A DNA stretch of 7,600 nucleotides. Source: Bacteroidales bacterium GP3. GTDB taxonomy: Bacteria; Bacteroidota; Bacteroidia; Bacteroidales; Muribaculaceae. Of the stretch, positions 1-6,904 are shown piece after piece. Location: positions 150 to 7,749 of the forward strand of contig DAAK01000056.1 of NCBI GenBank assembly GCA_001701075.1. The letters run 5' to 3'. Made by a program: the position numbers and the translations under genes. Position 1 is the stretch's first letter, and each line of letters starts with the position of its first letter. The notes under the pieces were generated by a model. It worked only from the letters and a program-made list of their open reading frames with translations, was not told the DNA's origin and ran no database searches.

Positions 1-240
1 GAACTTCGCAGACTCAAAGACAGTCTGCCTGACGGAGCTACTCGTCGTATCGCCGACCAGCTTAATCTCAATGTACAGACCGTCCGTAACTATTTCGGAG
101 GTGTTAACTATGAGTTCGGTAGGAACATCGGTATGCATATCGAGCCGGGTCCTGACGGGGGAATCGTGGTGCTTGACGACACTACTATCTATGATATGGC
201 CGTCAAGATCCTCGAGGAGGAAAACGCTAAGAAAGCCTAA
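1..240 (+). CDS. Small helix-turn-helix DNA-binding protein (3' part, 5' end outside window)
   Basis: Reading frame 1 is open from the first base to the TAA at 238-240 and gives 79 residues without a start, so the N-terminus lies upstream of the window. Local residues 14-32 form a convincing helix-turn-helix: a first helix (TRRIADQLNL), a turn, then a recognition-like helix (VQTVRNYF). This resembles small Xre-like or transposase-type DNA-binding domains. After it comes a short beta-like stretch (GIVVLDDTTIYDMAVKIL) and a charged tail. There are no catalytic motifs. It probably binds DNA, but the target and role are unknown; small proteins of this kind are common single-domain hypotheticals in Bacteroidales. 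It is followed by 140 bases before mutS2 on the same strand, so co-transcription is possible but not shown. The frame and the HTH are directly visible; the function is inferred. Confidence 0.75.
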   Translation, partial: ELRRLKDSLPDGATRRIADQLNLNVQTVRNYFGGVNYEFGRNIGMHIEPGPDGGIVVLDDTTIYDMAVKILEEENAKKA

Positions 241-304
241 GCTGACTTCTGCAGTTTCCCCATTTTCCTCTTTCCTGTACTTGTGATAGGTAATTTGTGG
301 ATAT

Positions 305-345
305 AAGGGTGGTTTCATTCCGTCTTTCGGCATGATCCCACCCTT
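305..345 (+). other. Long imperfect hairpin in the mutS2 leader
   Basis: Bases 305-312 (AAGGGTGG) are exactly complementary to 338-345 (CCACCCTT). An inner stem pairs 315-322 with 328-335 around a 5-nt loop, with one mismatch. Together they would fold most of this stretch into one stem with an internal loop. No T-tract follows, so it does not look like an intrinsic terminator for the upstream gene. It ends about 35 nt before the preferred mutS2 start and could be a leader structure, an mRNA-stabilising end for the HTH gene, or a member of a dispersed repeat family. The rest of 241-380 holds nothing else clear. Only weak, off-consensus matches to the Bacteroidetes -7 box (TAnnTTTG) are present, for example near 291-297. 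Confidence 0.45.
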
Positions 346-380
346 TGATATGCTCATACTCGATGATAATGACGAAAACG

Positions 381-2852
381 ATGAAAACGCCGATAACTGA
401 ATTAGAATCCAAACTTGGCTTCGACTCTATCCGTGCCGAAGTTGCCTCTCTATGCTCTTCCCGAATGGGAAAGGATGCCGTAGAGGCGATGTCTTTCTCT
501 TCCGATTTCGATACTGTCGTCCGTCTCCTTCGCCAGACAGATGAGATGCTCTCACTTATCAAAAGCGGATCTGACATTCCTGGGTCAAATGTCTATGATG
601 TAATTCCCTATCTCAATGAGATTAAGGCTGCTGGCTCTTTTATGGCGGCGGATCGTCTGAATGCCTTGGGAAAGATGTTGGCTTCTATTTCTGAAGTGAG
701 AAATTTCTTCGCTCGTTCGGATGAAGATGGTGTCACACCTCTATATCCGGAGCTTAAGAAGGAGTTTGAAGGTCTTGTTTCTTTCCCTGCCATAGAAAGG
801 GAAATTGAGCGTTGCGTTAATAAATTTGGAGAGGTCAAGGATAATGCTTCTCCTGAATTGTCGGAAATTCGCCGAAGCATTTCCGCTGCAAATGGTTCTA
901 TTGCAAGGGCTATGCGGAAGGTTCTTGATAAGGCAGCTGCTGAGGGTATCGTTGAGAAAGACGTGGCTCCATCCATGCGCGATGGGCGTATGGTGCTTCC
1001 AGTTTCAGCGGCTATGAAACGTCGGGTCAATGGCATAGTCCATGATGAGTCGGCCACTGGTAAGACAGTCTTCATCGAACCGGCTGAAGTCGTTGAGGCT
1101 GGAAATCGTCTCCGCGAACTCCAGATGCAGGAACGTCGCGAGATTGTCCGTATTCTTATTTCCATTGCCAATATAATCCGTCCAGATATTGATCTGATTG
1201 AAGCCGGTTGCCTCTCAATAGGTTATCTCGATTTCATTAAGGCAAAGGCGCAGTTTGCCAATGTTGTGAATGCGTCTCTCCCTCACATTGAGAAAAAGCC
1301 TGAGATTGACTGGTTTAATGCCTTTCATCCGGTTTTGTTCCTGACTCTTCGTCAGCAAAGTAGGAGTGTGGTGCCGATGAATCTCCATCTTGATTCGCAA
1401 CATCGTTTCCTCATTATATCGGGTCCTAATGCTGGTGGTAAGTCCGTAGCTCTCAAGACTGTAGGCATTGTGCAATATATGATGCAGTGTGGTATGCTCC
1501 CGACCCTTTATGATAATTCCCATATGGGTATTTTCAAGAATATCCTTGTGGATATTGGAGATGAGCAGTCGATGGAAAACGACCTCTCTACCTATTCTTC
1601 CCATCTTCGCAATATGAAGGAGTTTTTGCGCAATTCAGGCCCGGCTACACTCGTTCTTGCCGATGAGATGGGCTCGGGCACCGAACCCCAGATTGGTGGT
1701 GCTCTCGCTCAGGCTATTCTTTTCCGTCTCGGTGAGTCCGGATGCTTTGGAGTGGTGACTACTCACTATCAGAATCTGAAAACTTTTGCCGACGATACCG
1801 ATGGTTTCATCAATGGTGCAATGCTTTACGACCGTCAGCACCTTCGTCCTACTTTCCAACTTTCCGTTGGAAATCCCGGAAGTTCATTCGCTATAGAGAT
1901 TGCACGCAATATCGGTCTTCCAAATGAGGTTATCGATATGGCAAAGAATCTGGTCGGCTCCGACTATGTCAATTCCGACAAATATCTGCTCGACATTGCC
2001 CGCGACCGTAAGTATTGGAGCAATAAGCGCCAGAGCATTAAGGAGAAGGAGCAACATCTCGATAAACTCCTTGAGAAATATGAGGATACAGCATCTGATC
2101 TTAAGCAGAAAAGGGCTGAAATCCTCAAGGATGCCCGCGAAGAGGCACAGGAGATTCTCAAGTCTGCGAATGCACGCCTCGAGAAGGCTATCCGCGATAT
2201 AAAGAATGCTGAGGCAGAAAAAGAGCGTACTCGTCAGATTCGCCGTGAATTGGAGGATTATAAGGAGAGTCTTAAGGAGCCGGCAGAGGATAAGTCAGTT
2301 CCCGATGCCCTGAAACCATTGAAACATAAGAGTAAGAAATCGCGTGAGGATGCTTCAAAGAAAAGCAAACCGGCAGCTACAAAGCCTGAACTTGCCGCAG
2401 GTGATTGGGTGAAGATGGATGGCTCTGGCTCTTCAGGTCAGATTATTAGCATTCAAGGTAAAAAAGCGGAGGTTGCCTTCGGCCCTCTTCGCACCACTGT
2501 AGATCTATCGCGCCTTTCGTCCACTCAAAAACCGAAACAATCGGCAGCTTCGCAGTCTCTCTCAGTGTCGAGTCAGACCTCTGAAGACAGCCGCCGCCGT
2601 CAATTGAATTTTAAAAACGAGATTGATGTGCGTGGTATGCGGGCCGATGAGGCTATTCAGGCAGTGACTTATTTCCTTGACGATGCCGTCCAGTTCTCTG
2701 CCGACAAGGTCCGCATTCTTCACGGCACTGGCCATGGCATACTGAAGACTCTCATCCGCGAACAGCTCCGTGTCAACCCCAATGTCACTTCCTTCCATGA
2801 CGAAGATGTCCGCTTTGGTGGCGCTGGAATCACCATCGTCCATCTTTCCTGA
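381..2852 (+). CDS. mutS2: MutS2 family ATPase with C-terminal Smr nuclease domain
   Basis: This is an 823-residue protein of normal MutS2 length. The N-terminal core opens with ELESKLGFD, where family members begin, and lacks the mismatch-recognition domain of MutS. The ATPase shows Walker A GPNAGGKS (348-355), an ABC-type signature STYSSH (403-408), Walker B with D428-E429, and a switch histidine in THY (461-463). A charged coiled-coil follows at about 540-635, then a KOW-like beta segment (about 672-715). The Smr domain (about 747-823) carries DVRG (749-752) and HGTGHG (781-786). Family members are reported to cut branched DNA and suppress recombination (Helicobacter, Thermus), or to split collided ribosomes (Bacillus); which applies here cannot be told. 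The frame is open from a TTG at 345, with ATGs at 363, 369 and 381. I chose 381 because it leaves the short N-terminus typical of homologues; 363 or 369 remain possible. Confidence 0.97.
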   Translation: MKTPITELESKLGFDSIRAEVASLCSSRMGKDAVEAMSFSSDFDTVVRLLRQTDEMLSLIKSGSDIPGSNVYDVIPYLNEIKAAGSFMAADRLNALGKMLASISEVRNFFARSDEDGVTPLYPELKKEFEGLVSFPAIEREIERCVNKFGEVKDNASPELSEIRRSISAANGSIARAMRKVLDKAAAEGIVEKDVAPSMRDGRMVLPVSAAMKRRVNGIVHDESATGKTVFIEPAEVVEAGNRLRELQMQERREIVRILISIANIIRPDIDLIEAGCLSIGYLDFIKAKAQFANVVNASLPHIEKKPEIDWFNAFHPVLFLTLRQQSRSVVPMNLHLDSQHRFLIISGPNAGGKSVALKTVGIVQYMMQCGMLPTLYDNSHMGIFKNILVDIGDEQSMENDLSTYSSHLRNMKEFLRNSGPATLVLADEMGSGTEPQIGGALAQAILFRLGESGCFGVVTTHYQNLKTFADDTDGFINGAMLYDRQHLRPTFQLSVGNPGSSFAIEIARNIGLPNEVIDMAKNLVGSDYVNSDKYLLDIARDRKYWSNKRQSIKEKEQHLDKLLEKYEDTASDLKQKRAEILKDAREEAQEILKSANARLEKAIRDIKNAEAEKERTRQIRRELEDYKESLKEPAEDKSVPDALKPLKHKSKKSREDASKKSKPAATKPELAAGDWVKMDGSGSSGQIISIQGKKAEVAFGPLRTTVDLSRLSSTQKPKQSAASQSLSVSSQTSEDSRRRQLNFKNEIDVRGMRADEAIQAVTYFLDDAVQFSADKVRILHGTGHGILKTLIREQLRVNPNVTSFHDEDVRFGGAGITIVHLS

Positions 2853-2868
2853 CACTCACAAAAGCACC

Positions 2869-2964
2869 TGTCAGGTCGGAGACCTGACAATCATGCTAAA
2901 ACCCCGGACTTCAGTCCGGGGTATCCTGCACTATCCCACAGCAGCCTCGGAGAGGCGCTTAATG
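2869..2964 (+). repeat. Three-hairpin intergenic repeat element, copy 1
   Basis: Three successive hairpins lie between mutS2 and aldA. Hairpin 1 pairs 2869-2877 with 2881-2889 (9 bp, loop GGA). Hairpin 2 pairs 2901-2910 with 2913-2922 (perfect 10-bp inverted repeat around TC; at least the inner pair must open in RNA). Hairpin 3 pairs 2944-2948 with 2952-2956 (5 bp, loop GGA). The same layout recurs without gaps at 6811-6904, identical at 72 of 94 positions by hand alignment from 2871. No T-tract follows any stem, so it is not a standard intrinsic terminator. It ends about 30 nt before the aldA -33 box. It may be a REP-like dispersed element or a structured RNA; I can see only two copies and cannot name a known family. 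Confidence 0.8.
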
Positions 2965-2993
2965 AAAAAAGTACAAAATATTTTCCGACACAC

Positions 2994-3024
2994 TTGCAAA
3001 AATCAAAAAAAATCATTACCTTTG
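2994..3024 (+). promoter_or_regulatory. Bacteroidetes-type housekeeping promoter for aldA
   Basis: A -33 element TTG (2994-2996) and a -7 box TACCTTTG (3017-3024) are separated by 20 nt. This matches the Bacteroidetes primary sigma consensus (TTTG, 19-21 nt, TAnnTTTG), except that the first T of the -33 element is a C. The spacer is A-rich. Transcription would start near 3030, giving a leader of about 25 nt before the aldA ATG at 3055. This is the only full-consensus promoter I found in the window, so it probably drives aldA and at least lutA and lutB. No operator dyad was recognised beside it. Confidence 0.75.
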
Positions 3025-3054
3025 ACAATTCAAACCTACTAATTGACCAAACAC

Positions 3055-4488
3055 ATGAAAAACTTGAAAATGTACATCAACGGCAAGTTCGTTGATAGCA
3101 AGTCTGGCAAATGGATTGACGTTCTCAATCCTTCCACCGAAGAAGTCATTGCCCGTCAACCCGAAGGCACTAAAGAAGATGTAGAAGAGGCTCTCGACGC
3201 TGCTCGCAAGGCTCAGAAAGCTTGGGAAAAGACTCCGGCTATCCAGCGCGCTGAATACCTCCTCAAAATGGCCCAAGGCATTCGCGATCGTCGCAATGAG
3301 TTTATTGAAATAATTATGCGTGAGCAAGGTAAGACTCGCTCATGGGCTACCATTGAAGTAGATGCCACTATTGGTTACTTCGACTATATGGCTACATTTG
3401 CCCGCCACATCGAGGGCGAAATTATCCCCAGCGATAACGTAGGCGAGACAATCCTTCTCACCAAAAAACCAATCGGTGTCGTTGCCGGCATCCTCCCCTG
3501 GAATTTCCCATTCTTCCTTATAGCTCGCAAGGCCGGTGCTGCTCTTATCGCCGGATGTTCCATTGTGCTCAAACCATCACAGCTCACTCCTGAAAACTGC
3601 TGCGTTTTTGCTGAAGTAGTCGATAAGTCAGGTCTTCCGGCAGGTCTATTCAATGTGGTTACAGGTAAGGGTAGCGTTGTCGGTCATGAACTTGCAGCAA
3701 GCCCGAAGATCGATATCGTAAGCGTGACAGGTTCCGTAGGCGCTGGCGAAAGCATTATGAAGGATGCGGCTACCAATATCACTAAGGTTTCGCTCGAACT
3801 TGGTGGTAAGGCTCCGGTCATCGTATTCCCGGATGCTGACCTCGACCTGGCTGCCCAGGCAATCCTCGACAGCCGTATCGGCAACAACGGTCAGATATGC
3901 AACAATGCAGAGCGTCTGTATGTGCATAAAGATATCAAGGATGCCCTTGTCAAGAAACTTCTCGAAAAGTTTGAGGCTGTGAAGGTGGGAGATCCATTCT
4001 CTGCTGATGACATTGATATGGGACCACTTGTAGAAAAGCGCGCTCTCGAAAGTGTTGAGGCTAAGGTTGAGAAAGCAATAGCTCAGGGTGCAAAGGTTCT
4101 TTGTGGCGGCCATCGCGTAGGCGATAAGGGCTATTTCTATGCCGCTACTTTGCTCGACGACTGCCGTCAGGATATGGACATCATCCATGAGGAAACCTTC
4201 GGTCCGGTTCTTCCGATTGTTGTCTGGGATAATCTCGATCAGGTTATCGCTTGGGCTAATGATTGCGAATATGGATTGGCTTCTTCAATCTTCACCAACG
4301 ACATCAACAGTGCTGCCCGTTGCATCCGTGAACTCGAATTTGGCGAAACCTATGTCAATCGTTTCCATTTCGAGGCTATACAAGGCTTCCACGCCGGCGT
4401 GAAGAAGAGCGGTATCGGTGGTGCCGATGGCAAGCACGGTGTAGAAGAATATCTCCGCACCCACGTCACTTATCTCCAGACCCGTTAA
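3055..4488 (+). CDS. aldA: Lactaldehyde/glycolaldehyde dehydrogenase (AldA-like)
   Basis: This 477-residue protein aligns from end to end with what I know of E. coli AldA (479 residues), which oxidises L-lactaldehyde to L-lactate and glycolaldehyde to glycolate with NAD+ in the cytoplasm. Shared blocks include ILPWNFPFFLIARK with the oxyanion Asn150, LELGGKAP with the general-base Glu248, GQICNNAER with the nucleophile Cys282, HEETFGPVLP, and the C-terminal GFHAGVKKSGIGGADGKHG. The Glu-Cys spacing of 34 is the family's. The open frame extends to a TTG at 3043, but the ATG at 3055 is preferred; MYINGKF at 3070 is another possible start. No Shine-Dalgarno is present. The promoter at 2994-3024 lies just upstream. 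The lutABC genes follow, so the lactate product can feed directly into lactate oxidation. Substrate choice within this family is inferred from similarity and context. Confidence 0.93.
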   Translation: MKNLKMYINGKFVDSKSGKWIDVLNPSTEEVIARQPEGTKEDVEEALDAARKAQKAWEKTPAIQRAEYLLKMAQGIRDRRNEFIEIIMREQGKTRSWATIEVDATIGYFDYMATFARHIEGEIIPSDNVGETILLTKKPIGVVAGILPWNFPFFLIARKAGAALIAGCSIVLKPSQLTPENCCVFAEVVDKSGLPAGLFNVVTGKGSVVGHELAASPKIDIVSVTGSVGAGESIMKDAATNITKVSLELGGKAPVIVFPDADLDLAAQAILDSRIGNNGQICNNAERLYVHKDIKDALVKKLLEKFEAVKVGDPFSADDIDMGPLVEKRALESVEAKVEKAIAQGAKVLCGGHRVGDKGYFYAATLLDDCRQDMDIIHEETFGPVLPIVVWDNLDQVIAWANDCEYGLASSIFTNDINSAARCIRELEFGETYVNRFHFEAIQGFHAGVKKSGIGGADGKHGVEEYLRTHVTYLQTR

Positions 4489-4525
4489 TCATTAATCGTC
4501 GATCGTTAATCGTTAATCATTGACT
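4484..4525 (+). repeat. Heptanucleotide tandem repeat filling the aldA-lutA gap
   Basis: Six consecutive 7-nt units run from inside the last codons of aldA to the base before the lutA GTG. They are GTTAATC, ATTAATC, GTCGATC, GTTAATC, GTTAATC and the degenerate ATTGACT. The first unit includes the aldA stop codon. The consensus RTTAATC leaves the gap A+T-rich. Slippage would change the distance between the aldA stop and the lutA start, but not either reading frame. Confidence 0.75.
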
Positions 4526-5257
4526 GTGAAAGTAGGACTTTTTATCCCTTGTTACGTAGATGCCCTGTACCCCGAGGTCGGGGTATCTACATATAAGCTG
4601 TTGCGTAGCTTAGGGATTGATGTGTATTATCCTGAAAAGCAGACCTGTTGTGGTCAACCAATGGGGAATGCCGGGTTTCAAGGAAAAGCAGAGAAACTCG
4701 TTAAGAATTTTGATGAACTTTTCCGTGGCTACGACTATGTAGTGGCTCCCTCCGCAAGTTGCACGGCCTATGTTCGCTTTTTCCATCCGGAGATTTCAGG
4801 ACATGAATGTGAGGCCGCTGGCAAAACTGTTGATCTCGTGGAATTCCTCCATGATATTCTGAAAGTGAAATCTCTGCCGGCTAAATTCCCTCATAAGGTA
4901 AGCCTCCACAATAGCTGTCACGGTGTGCGTGAACTCGGTCTTTCCTCTCCAACAGAACGCAATATCCCTAAATTCAACAAAATTAAGGATCTCTTGGGAT
5001 TGGTAGAAGGCATTAAGGTATTTGAACCGGAACGCCCCGATGAGTGCTGTGGATTTGGAGGAATGTTCTCCATTGAGGAAAAGGGTGTATCCACAAAAAT
5101 GGGTCTCGACAAGCTTAATCGCCACATGGCTACCGGTGCCGAATTCATCACTGGCCCCGACTCCTCTTGTCTGATGCATATGCAAGGCATCGCCTCCAAA
5201 CAGCATCTCCCCATCAAATTCATCCACGTAGCCCAAATCCTCTCCTCTAATATTTGA
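4526..5257 (+). CDS. lutA: L-lactate oxidation complex iron-sulfur subunit LutA (CCG-domain protein)
   Basis: This 243-residue protein matches the LutA/YkgE/LldE family (about 240 residues). The family has two cysteine-rich CCG domains, which in related heterodisulfide reductase subunits bind iron-sulfur clusters. The first half shows Cys9, the TCCGQP motif (Cys41-Cys42) and Cys79. The second half shows Cys131 in NSCHG and ECCGFGG (Cys174-Cys175). With LutB and LutC it oxidises L-lactate to pyruvate in the cytoplasm (known from Bacillus subtilis and Campylobacter). There is no ATG at the N-terminus. GTG at 4526 gives MKVGLFIPCY, the usual family beginning, and is preferred over TTG at 4520. 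It sits 37 nt after the aldA stop with no promoter seen between, so it is probably in the same operon. The last 60 coding bases are very C-rich and G-poor. Confidence 0.93.
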   Translation: MKVGLFIPCYVDALYPEVGVSTYKLLRSLGIDVYYPEKQTCCGQPMGNAGFQGKAEKLVKNFDELFRGYDYVVAPSASCTAYVRFFHPEISGHECEAAGKTVDLVEFLHDILKVKSLPAKFPHKVSLHNSCHGVRELGLSSPTERNIPKFNKIKDLLGLVEGIKVFEPERPDECCGFGGMFSIEEKGVSTKMGLDKLNRHMATGAEFITGPDSSCLMHMQGIASKQHLPIKFIHVAQILSSNI

Positions 5258-5271
5258 TAATCAATTATTTC

Positions 5272-5308
5272 CCATAACCCTCAACCCCATAACCCTATAA
5301 CCCTCAAC
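5272..5308 (+). repeat. Degenerate C-rich 7-8 nt repeat before lutB
   Basis: Units of the type ATAACCC or TCAACCC begin at 5274, 5281, 5289, 5297 and 5304 (the last one partial). Spacing is 7-8 nt. No G occurs between 5261 and 5308, while C makes up 20 of those 48 bases. It lies in the 79-nt lutA-lutB gap and runs into the palindrome at 5304-5327. It could be a slipped simple repeat, and its composition is that of a Rho-loading (rut-like) RNA. Confidence 0.65.
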
Positions 5309-5327
5309 TTTCGCTTGCGAAAGTTGA
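5304..5327 (+). promoter_or_regulatory. Perfect 11-bp palindrome just upstream of lutB
   Basis: TCAACTTTCGC (5304-5314) and GCGAAAGTTGA (5317-5327) are exact inverted copies separated by TT. As RNA this would give a 10-bp stem with a CUUG tetraloop ending 9 nt before the lutB ATG. The 9 nt between are A-rich (ATAAAAACT). It could be an operator for a dimeric repressor, an mRNA stem that tunes lutB translation or protects against decay, or a member of a dispersed palindrome family. The dyad itself is certain; its role is not known. Confidence 0.6.
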
Positions 5328-5336
5328 ATAAAAACT

Positions 5337-6755
5337 ATGAGTACTTCCCATGCAAAGAAAGCGAACGAATTCGTGAAATTGACCGATGTCGTCAATCGGC
5401 ACGATGCTACTTTCTGGTCCGTTCGTGTCAAAAGAGATAATATGGCCCATGAGGTTCCCGAATGGGAAAATCTCCGCGAGGCTGCCAGCCAGATTAAGAA
5501 GCATACGGTGACTCACCTTGCCGACTATCTTGAGAGGTTTGCCGACAACGCCGAGCGCAATGGAGTGCATGTCCATTGGGCAAAAGACGCTGTCGAATAT
5601 AATGCCATTGTGCTTAAGATCCTTGGCGACCATAATGTGAAGAAGGTGGTAAAGAGCAAGTCGATGCTGACAGAGGAGTGTGGACTCAACGACAGTCTTA
5701 CTGCCCATGGCATCGATGTGGTGGAGACTGATCTTGGTGAACGTATCCTTCAATTGTTGGGTGTTCCACCAAGCCATATCGTAATGCCGGCTATTCATAT
5801 CACTCGTGAGCAGGTGCTGGAGTGCTTTAGAGGCCACAATATCATTCAAGAGCATGGCCAGCAGGCAGCCGACAGTATGCATGGCGACCTCAAGACTCTT
5901 GAGGCGGAGGCTGACCCTACTTTCCTGACCCGGTGTGCCCGCTACCATCTCCGCGACAATTTCATGACCGCAGATTGTGGTATGACTGGTGCCAATTTCG
6001 GTATTGCCGAAACTGGGGAAGTGGTGGTTTGCACGAATGAGGGAAATGCGGATATGAGCACTTCCATCCCTCCGTTGCATATAGTGTCAATGGGTATCGA
6101 GAAGCTAATCCCTGACTACAAGTCAATGGCTGTGTTTCAGCGGCTATTGGCACGTAATGGAACAGGTCAACCCACTACTGTCTATACTTCACATTTCCGA
6201 AAACCCCGTCCTGGTTGTGAAATGCATATAGTGCTCGTTGACAATGGCCGAAGTGATATCTTGGCTAATGAAGATCATTGGCAGACACTGAAATGTATGC
6301 GTTGCGGCGCGTGTATGAACACTTGCCCTGTATATCGTCGTTCCGGAGGTTACTCATATTCTTATTTCATACCCGGTCCAATTGGTATTAATCTCGGAAT
6401 GCTTCGCGACAGTGATTTGCATTATGGCAATTGTTCGGCCTGCTCGCTCTGCTGCTCGTGTGATAATGTATGCCCTGTGAAGGTAGACCTTTCCACTCAG
6501 ATCTACAAATGGCGTCAGCAACTCGATAGCATGCATCATGCCGACCCGATGAAGAAAACCATGTCGGAAGGAATGAAAGTGATGTTCGATCATCCCGATC
6601 TTTACACTACAGCTTTGAAAGTAGCGCCCCTTGCCAACATTGTTCCTTCTTGGCTTGCCGGACTTGCCCTAGGCTCCTGGACCTACGGCCACTCAATGCC
6701 CCACTTCGCCAAGCACTCCTTCCACCAACTCTGGAAAAAAGGCCTCAAAGACTAA
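5337..6755 (+). CDS. lutB: L-lactate oxidation complex iron-sulfur subunit LutB
   Basis: At 472 residues this matches LutB/YkgF/LldF (about 475-479). The N-terminal two-thirds is a LUD (DUF162) domain with the strongly conserved block TADCGMTGANFGIAETG (211-227). Two ferredoxin-like cysteine clusters follow: C320-x2-C323-x2-C326-x3-C330-P, and a second running CSACSLCCSCDNVCP from C366 to C379. The C-terminus ends in the family's SFxxLWKK-type tail. It is expected to pass electrons from lactate through two 4Fe-4S clusters together with LutA and LutC. The ATG at 5337 is well placed after an A-rich stretch. The second cluster has six cysteines (366, 369, 372, 373, 375, 379), more than the four needed for one cluster; the excess may be a lineage trait. 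lutC follows only after a 206-nt gap. Confidence 0.95.
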   Translation: MSTSHAKKANEFVKLTDVVNRHDATFWSVRVKRDNMAHEVPEWENLREAASQIKKHTVTHLADYLERFADNAERNGVHVHWAKDAVEYNAIVLKILGDHNVKKVVKSKSMLTEECGLNDSLTAHGIDVVETDLGERILQLLGVPPSHIVMPAIHITREQVLECFRGHNIIQEHGQQAADSMHGDLKTLEAEADPTFLTRCARYHLRDNFMTADCGMTGANFGIAETGEVVVCTNEGNADMSTSIPPLHIVSMGIEKLIPDYKSMAVFQRLLARNGTGQPTTVYTSHFRKPRPGCEMHIVLVDNGRSDILANEDHWQTLKCMRCGACMNTCPVYRRSGGYSYSYFIPGPIGINLGMLRDSDLHYGNCSACSLCCSCDNVCPVKVDLSTQIYKWRQQLDSMHHADPMKKTMSEGMKVMFDHPDLYTTALKVAPLANIVPSWLAGLALGSWTYGHSMPHFAKHSFHQLWKKGLKD

Positions 6756-6810
6756 TAAGCAATTATTATTATTTGAGTGTTCAGTTGTGTGCTCCATTTT
6801 GAAAGTAAAA

Positions 6811-6904
6811 TCAGGTCGGAGACCTGAAGATTATGTTCAAACCCCATACTTCAGTATGGGGCTACCCAGACGATAGCTCAATAGCCTCGGAGAGGCGCTT
6901 TATG
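6811..6904 (+). repeat. Three-hairpin intergenic repeat element, copy 2
   Basis: This is the second copy of the element at 2869-2964, in the same orientation, inside the lutB-lutC gap (6756-6961). Hairpin 1 pairs 6811-6817 with 6821-6827 (loop GGA). Hairpin 2 pairs 6842-6850 with 6853-6861 around TC. Hairpin 3 pairs 6884-6888 with 6892-6896 (loop GGA). Hairpins 1 and 3 have the same core stems and loops as in copy 1. Hairpin 2 differs by two base pairs changed on both sides, which keeps the stem. The linker at 6862-6883 is poorly conserved. The bases before the element (6756-6810) and after it (6905-6961) are A+T-rich, with no full-consensus promoter. Confidence 0.8.

Noticed and set aside
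2869..2964. The hairpin element as an intrinsic terminator for mutS2
   Set aside because: None of the three stems is followed by a run of T, and the second copy sits between two genes that should be expressed together. A Rho-independent terminator is therefore not supported.
2770..3042. A 90-codon + strand open frame running from the end of mutS2 through the three-hairpin repeat
   Set aside because: It overlaps the Smr-domain coding end in another frame and then reads through an inverted-repeat element and the aldA promoter. The translation resembles no family I know.
3646..4188. A 180-codon open frame on the - strand opposite aldA
   Set aside because: It is antisense to conserved aldA active-site coding sequence and shows no protein family features.
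5304..6080. A 258-codon open frame on the - strand opposite lutB
   Set aside because: It lies entirely antisense to well-supported lutB coding sequence and the palindrome before it. It has no recognisable domain, so it is best explained as a shadow frame.
6756..6780. A possible promoter before lutC at the A+T-rich stretch ending ATTATTTG
   Set aside because: The spacing inside the -7 box is wrong for TAnnTTTG (three bases between TA and TTTG) and no properly spaced TTTG -33 element was found.
2869..6904. The two repeat copies as parts of a CRISPR array or transposon ends
   Set aside because: The copies are nearly 4 kb apart, in direct orientation, and separated by housekeeping metabolic genes. 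There are no spacers, no transposase and no visible target duplications.
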